Source: Granulosicoccaceae bacterium (GTDB lineage: Bacteria > Pseudomonadota > Gammaproteobacteria > Granulosicoccales > Granulosicoccaceae). Taken from it: a stretch of DNA of 64,000 nucleotides. The notes under the pieces were generated by a model that was not told the DNA's origin, did not search any database, and was given only the letters and a program-made list of their open reading frames with translations. Where the stretch lies: contig JAHDCO010000001.1 of NCBI GenBank assembly GCA_020629835.1, positions 147,968-211,967 of the forward strand, in the 5' to 3' direction. Positions 59,042 through 64,000 of this stretch are shown one piece after another (within the stretch, counting starts at the first letter, position 1; every line of letters starts with the position of its first letter). The translations under genes were made by a program, and so were the position numbers.

Positions 59042-60607
59042 ATGCCAGCCCCAAGGATTCCAATGCGCTCCATCAAAGAGGTCCTGCGGCTGCGATTTCA
59101 CGCGCAGCTGTCCATTCGTAAAATCCGCGCCAGCACAAACTTAAGTGTCGGCGCAATTCAAAAAATCATCCAGCAAGCTCAGCGTCTGGAAATTGGATGG
59201 CCCTTGCCACCGGATGTTGATGAGGCAGAGCTTGAACGTCGGTTCTATCCATCAACAACCCACGCAACCGTCGGTAAGTTCGAACAGCCCGATTTTGCTT
59301 TCATGCACATTGAGCTTCAGCGTAAGGGGATGACTAAGCAGCTGCTGTGGGAAGAATATCAGCAGCATTGCACGGGTAAGCCCTACCAGTACTCTCAGTA
59401 TTGTGAACGCTATCGTCGGTGGGCGAAGAAACAAAAGCGTTCAATGCGTCAGACCCATCGTGCAGGTGAGAAAGCGTTTATCGATTACGCCGGCCCAACC
59501 ATTCCTATCGTTGACCACCGAACCGGTGAGGTCATGTTCGAGGCGAATGTGTTTGTCGCTGTACTCGGTGCCAGTAACTATACCTACGCCGAGGCGACAC
59601 GTTCCCAGACTCTGTCCGACTGGCTTGGCAGCCATGTTCGTATGTTTGAGTTCTTTGGCGGTGTTACAGAGATTTTAGTACCCGATAACCTACGCAGTGC
59701 CACGAGTCGCGCCTGCCGTTATGACCCAGATACTAATCCGAGTTATCAACAACTGGCAGAACATTACGGCGTCGCTGTCATTCAGGCAAGACCGTACAAA
59801 CCCCGTGATAAGGCCAAGGCTGAAGTGGGCGTACAGATCGTTGAACGCTGGATCATGATGCGACTTCGACACCACACTTTTTTCTCTCTTGCAGAGCTTA
59901 ACCAGGCGATCCGCGCCCTTCTAAATGACTTAAACCAACGTCCATTTAAACAATTGCCGGGTAACCGACTCACTGCGTTCGAACAGCTGGATAAACCGGC
60001 CCTTGGTGCGTTGCCCAGGCACGCTTATGAATACGTTGATATTAAAAAAGCGAAAGTCCACATCGACTACCACGTCCAGTACAAAGACCACCATTACTCT
60101 GTACCGCACCCGTATGTGGGTGAGAAAGTGGAGGTTCATGCAAAGTCCGCTATGGTGCAAATATTCTTCCGCACAAAATTATTGGCAACCCACGCAAAAA
60201 GCAGCGGTTACGGCTACACCACCGATGCTGCCCATATGCCACGGCAGCACGCCGCTCACCACAAATGGAATCCCAAAAAGTTATCAGACTGGGCGAAGAA
60301 TATAGGTAGCGATACACAGCACTGGGTCGAGGCACAAATGGCATCACGCGATCATCCTGAACAAGCCTACAAAGTTTGCCTGGGATTACTCAATCTTAGC
60401 CGTGACTACCCCACCTGTCGCTTGAACGCAGCTTGCAGGTTGGCCAACGAAGAAGGCCTCATGCGATTGCGCCAAGTGAAGTCGATACTCAAAAGTAACC
60501 GAGATAAGCTAACCATTGAAACCAGCCCGGACATCGCATTGCCACAACAACATGAAAATGTACGCGGTGCCAGCTCGTTTGTAAAAACAACGGAAAAATC
60601 ACTATGA
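59042..60607 (+). CDS. istA: IS21 family transposase IstA
   Basis: MPAPRIPMRSIKEVLRLRF; DDE-type core GEKAFIDYAGPTIPIVDHRTGE, ILVPDNLRSA, YKPRDKAKAEVGVQIVERWI. Confidence 0.95.
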   Translation: MPAPRIPMRSIKEVLRLRFHAQLSIRKIRASTNLSVGAIQKIIQQAQRLEIGWPLPPDVDEAELERRFYPSTTHATVGKFEQPDFAFMHIELQRKGMTKQLLWEEYQQHCTGKPYQYSQYCERYRRWAKKQKRSMRQTHRAGEKAFIDYAGPTIPIVDHRTGEVMFEANVFVAVLGASNYTYAEATRSQTLSDWLGSHVRMFEFFGGVTEILVPDNLRSATSRACRYDPDTNPSYQQLAEHYGVAVIQARPYKPRDKAKAEVGVQIVERWIMMRLRHHTFFSLAELNQAIRALLNDLNQRPFKQLPGNRLTAFEQLDKPALGALPRHAYEYVDIKKAKVHIDYHVQYKDHHYSVPHPYVGEKVEVHAKSAMVQIFFRTKLLATHAKSSGYGYTTDAAHMPRQHAAHHKWNPKKLSDWAKNIGSDTQHWVEAQMASRDHPEQAYKVCLGLLNLSRDYPTCRLNAACRLANEEGLMRLRQVKSILKSNRDKLTIETSPDIALPQQHENVRGASSFVKTTEKSL

Positions 60608-61359
60608 GCGCAATAACCTTAAACCGACTTCGCGAACTTAAACTCAGCGGTATGGTCAGCGCTCTTGAACACCAACAACAGCAGGTTAGTGCGTTCGAGG
60701 GATTAGCCTTTACAGATCGACTCGATATGCTGCTTGAAACAGAGCAGCAACTGCGCGAAAACCGTAAGCAAGATCGACTCGTCCAGCAAGCGCAGTTTAA
60801 ACTCTGTGCGAACGTGGAAAACATAGACTACGGCCATAAGCGCAACATCAGAAGAGATACCGTTGCACGGCTTGCTCAGTGTGATTGGATTGCGCGCAAA
60901 CAAAATTTACTACTCACAGGGCCTTGTGGAAGTGGCAAAACTTATCTTGCCTGTGCTATCGGTCACGCAGCGTGTTTACGCGATTATCGAGTTCGCTACT
61001 ACCGACTCTCACGACTATTCTTAGAATTAACACAATCTAAAGTGGACGGTACATACAGCAAACTGTTAAAGCAACTTTCCCGAGTTGACTTTTTAATACT
61101 GGATGACTGGGGCCTTGAACCACTACAACCCTCGCATAGACACGATTTGATGGAAATACTGGACGATCGTCACGGAGCAACCTCCACCGGTGTACTCAGT
61201 CAACTTCCCACTAATCAGTGGTACGACGGTATCGGTGACAACACGCTCGCCGACGCCATTCTAGACAGGCTCATGCACAACGCGCACGAGCTAAAACTGC
61301 AAGGCGAATCAATGAGAAAAGTTTTGGGTCAGTTGACGGAAGGTGAACACTTGGAGTAA
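60604..61359 (+). CDS. istB: IS21-like element helper ATPase IstB
   Basis: Walker A GPCGSGKT, Walker B LILDDWGLE; ATGA overlap with istA. Confidence 0.95.
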   Translation: MSAITLNRLRELKLSGMVSALEHQQQQVSAFEGLAFTDRLDMLLETEQQLRENRKQDRLVQQAQFKLCANVENIDYGHKRNIRRDTVARLAQCDWIARKQNLLLTGPCGSGKTYLACAIGHAACLRDYRVRYYRLSRLFLELTQSKVDGTYSKLLKQLSRVDFLILDDWGLEPLQPSHRHDLMEILDDRHGATSTGVLSQLPTNQWYDGIGDNTLADAILDRLMHNAHELKLQGESMRKVLGQLTEGEHLE

Positions 61360-61795
61360 AAATGCTATTCGCCAGTGCGTTCGGATAATGGGTGTTCACG
61401 TTCGAGCGGTATGGGTGTTCATCTTCGCCGGAATACGCAAAAGATGATTCTAGATCCGGAATGTTTGCTATCCAACCATGAGGCGAGTATCGAAACAGTG
61501 GCGAAAATTATCGGTGAGGATTTCGAGACTTTATTCCAATCTTCACTGCGGTTGGCAGATGGTGAGGTTCCTTCCTTCTCCGGCACTAGAGAGGTAACAA
61601 TAGAAACTTTATCAACGAGAGATGTGCTAAGTATCAGACGTGAAACGACCATAGAGATAGAAGGTGGATCTGGTTTTACGGAAACTAAGACGATTATTGA
61701 AAAAATACAAAGACAGACTGTTCGATAACCGTACACTGCAGTGTACCAGCTGAAATGTTCATTATTAGTGCGTGAGATACTAGGTAATAATTGAA

Positions 61796-61896
61796 GCCTA
61801 ACGAGTGCATGAACCCGATAGTTGCGGCAGACACGTAACCGTGAATACCTCAGAACACGCGTCTGCCGCAACTACAGGTTATGCTTGATGTTAGGT
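61796..61896 (+). repeat. attC site
   Basis: GCCTAAC ... GTTAGGT; stem GTTGCGGCAGAC/GTCTGCCGCAAC. Confidence 0.95.
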
Positions 61897-62003
61897 TTCA
61901 CTTAGTGATATCCACGAGATAACCTTTATATTCTCGTTTATGTATTTAAGTTTCTCACCGTGATAAAAACCCTGCAATACTTTAAGAAAATATTGAGAGA
62001 GCC

Positions 62004-62543
62004 TTGAAAAATACCACCTTTAAAGCACTAGTTTTAGGTATGTTATTCATGCTATCGATAGGGTGCAGACCTAACCATACATACCAATACTTTGACTTTA
62101 AAGATGCGGTTGAAGAGAACATATATGGAATCATTAAGGTAGGCTTAAGAGGTGAATTTGTCTTAGTTGAATCGCCGGGTGAGGTAAAAATCACGCAGAA
62201 AGGCAACCCATACAGATTTTGGATTTGGTTCAAGACAGAGGACGAAAGAATTGAGAAAGTCAGCGTGGCTGAGATATCAATTAAAGAGCAGAATGGTGAA
62301 ACTATAAAATATAGTCCTGGTGGTTCCTTTCCTATGAGTTGGTCAAGGACAGGCGATATCTTCTCAGGTGGGTGGTATATTGAAGGTTTGAACGTTAATT
62401 ACACACCCTTAGTTGTGAGCCTTGAAGTATCAATAATTTTAGAGTCTGGGTTATTAAAGCAAGATCTTACTCTCACGCTATTTCCAAATTACCGAGAAGA
62501 GCGGAAGAATGATCTTTGGAGCAGGATCACGAATATCACATGA
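62004..62543 (+). CDS. Hypothetical lipoprotein (179 aa, TTG start)
   Basis: MKNTTFKALVLGMLFMLSIGCRPN lipobox. Confidence 0.65.
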   Translation: MKNTTFKALVLGMLFMLSIGCRPNHTYQYFDFKDAVEENIYGIIKVGLRGEFVLVESPGEVKITQKGNPYRFWIWFKTEDERIEKVSVAEISIKEQNGETIKYSPGGSFPMSWSRTGDIFSGGWYIEGLNVNYTPLVVSLEVSIILESGLLKQDLTLTLFPNYREERKNDLWSRITNIT

Positions 62544-62705
62544 GTTAGGACTTGATTGAGCGAACCGAAAACCTTGAATTATCACGCACGTTGGATGGCA
62601 TCAGGCTCATTTATGTCTTTTTTGAGTAGTGCAAAGGTATCGCATCCCCAGTAATTTATTTTGAGTGTTAACCAAATCAACAAACATTACAAGCATAGCC
62701 GTGAA

Positions 62706-62806
62706 ACCTAACGAGTGCATGAACCCGATAGTTGCGGCAGACACGCAACCATGAGTACCTCAGAACACGTGTCTGCCGCAACTACAGGTTATGCTTGATG
62801 TTAGGC
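62706..62806 (+). repeat. attC site
   Basis: ACCTAAC ... GTTAGGC; near identical to the 61796 and 63861 sites. Confidence 0.95.
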
Positions 62807-62892
62807 ATACTCACACCTTACTTCGATTCGACATGTACCTAGATCGGATTTCGGCCAACAGCAGACATTTCGTATAAAAAACCTAAACCAAA

Positions 62893-63780
62893 ATGGATAT
62901 ACCGAAAAAGATAGGCGACGCTTCAAATAAGCTCAAGAAATTGGCTTCTTCTGCTCGTGATTCCGTTTCCAAAAACGCAGACAAAGTTTCGATGGAACTA
63001 AAAGTGGTTCGCAGCACGATATCCGAGACTGGCTCATCAAACTTAGAGCAATATGTTGATCGAGTTTTCCCAAGATGCACAGCTCCAGCTTACATATTAC
63101 ATCACAGTAGTTCGGTCAACGACTACTCGGTTCATTTTGATCTAACATACGTGCTATCTCAATTGAATTCAGGAATTCTGTCGCGTCCTAGTGTAATACT
63201 ATACAGCGGACGCAGCGACATAGATCGAGAACTCCTCTCAGAACGAGTAATTAAGGAGTTTATGATAGAAATGAAGGTGCACGAGCAACGAGTTAAAGAC
63301 CTTGCAGAAAGTACTCGACGAGAGCATCGCGACGCACTGGGGAAATCAGTAAAAAACGTTATTGTAGGTGCAGCTGAAGCAGCATTTATGAGAGCGGTTC
63401 TGACAATAGTTACAGGGCCACTTGGATTAGCAGTACTACTTCTTTTTGGTTCGGCCGGTAAAACTGTTGATGGTATATATGAAATGATTTCTATGCCTAA
63501 GAAGATTGTGATGGCTGGGGTTGAGAGTATTAAAGACCCTCAAAGCGATAAAAAAGTTAAGACAGCAATTGAAGAAGAGCATAAGAAAATCAACAAAGCA
63601 CTTACTAGTATTGATCTAAAAATGCATAGAGATCATATTTCTCTGGCGGGTTCTTTTGACAACACTGCCTATCCGTTTCGAGGAGATAGAGTGTCCGACG
63701 AATTGCCTGAGCACATCATCAATTTAATTCAGAAGCATGCCGGAGAATACCTACCCCAGCGTTTGAGGTTCAGTAGTTGA
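62893..63780 (+). CDS. Hypothetical cassette protein (295 aa) with central hydrophobic segment
   Basis: Intact ORF; AVLTIVTGPLGLAVLLLFGSAGKTV hydrophobic stretch; no family recognised. Confidence 0.65.
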   Translation: MDIPKKIGDASNKLKKLASSARDSVSKNADKVSMELKVVRSTISETGSSNLEQYVDRVFPRCTAPAYILHHSSSVNDYSVHFDLTYVLSQLNSGILSRPSVILYSGRSDIDRELLSERVIKEFMIEMKVHEQRVKDLAESTRREHRDALGKSVKNVIVGAAEAAFMRAVLTIVTGPLGLAVLLLFGSAGKTVDGIYEMISMPKKIVMAGVESIKDPQSDKKVKTAIEEEHKKINKALTSIDLKMHRDHISLAGSFDNTAYPFRGDRVSDELPEHIINLIQKHAGEYLPQRLRFSS

Positions 63781-63860
63781 TCATGCAAATTGCATAGCTT
63801 AAGAATCGTCCGCTGTAGGCACTTAATGGACGTACGTTTTTATTCTTTGATACCCCGCAT

Positions 63861-63961
63861 GCCTAACGAGTGCATGAACCCGATAGTTGCGGCAGACACT
63901 CAACCATGAGTACCTCAGAACGCGTGTCTGCCGCAACTACAGGTTATGCTTGATGTTAGGC
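63861..63961 (+). repeat. attC site
   Basis: GCCTAAC ... GTTAGGC. Confidence 0.95.
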
Positions 63962-64000
63962 ATACTCTCACTGTTCTACGATTTGACATATAGTTAGGTC

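Larger units (their letters stand above)
58814..61439 (+). mobile_element. IS21-family insertion sequence (about 2.6 kb)
   Basis: istA/istB pair; terminal repeats TGCATATTCCGG / TGCGTATTCCGG (inverted); repeated GAACGTGAACA subterminal motifs; AAAGAT target duplication at 58808-58813 and 61440-61445. Confidence 0.92.
58239..61728 (+). pseudogene. Exported cassette protein gene split by an IS21-family element; joined 58239..58813 + 61446..61728 gives 285 aa
   Basis: Signal peptide MKRVIGSTIFISLFSLAVQSQ; 6-bp AAAGAT duplication flanks the IS; removing IS plus one copy restores ...YTGK-M-ILDPECLLSNHE... in frame. Confidence 0.88.

Noticed and set aside
59145-60347. Multiple alternative-frame ORFs inside istA
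   Set aside because: Shadow ORFs of a clear IS21 transposase gene.
53202-63961. Regular ~100-bp repeats could suggest a CRISPR-like array
   Set aside because: Repeats are about 0.9-3.6 kb apart with ORFs between them, have RYYYAAC/GTTRRRY ends, and follow intI; no cas genes. They are attC sites.

Overview
The window is a bacterial chromosome segment, probably from a marine gammaproteobacterium (taxonomy is inferred from gene content only). Positions 1-50 kb are ordinary chromosome, rich in osmolyte, polyamine and amino-acid metabolism. Identified there: the C-terminal end of a malic enzyme, a HopJ-family gene, a FosX-type fosfomycin hydrolase, betaine-homocysteine methyltransferase, a non-pyrrolysine MttB-like methyltransferase, a PotFGHI/PuuAB-like polyamine cluster, an IorAB-like molybdenum oxidoreductase with a cytochrome, a compact operon (group II decarboxylase, CPA2 antiporter, MATE, class IV aminotransferase), a TAXI-TRAP transporter, a DddP-type DMSP lyase, and kbl-tdh. 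Positions 51.3-64 kb are a chromosomal integron: a divergent intI, then at least eight ~100-bp attC sites delimiting cassettes. The cassettes carry an intact vapBC, an inverted vapBC whose toxin gene is broken, a two-gene orphan cassette, a RlaP-like nucleotidyltransferase, and several orphan exported or lipoprotein-like products. One cassette gene is split by an IS21-family element with a 6-bp target duplication, and removing the element restores the frame exactly. The array runs off the right edge. I ran no database searches; names rest on recognised motifs and remembered family sequences.
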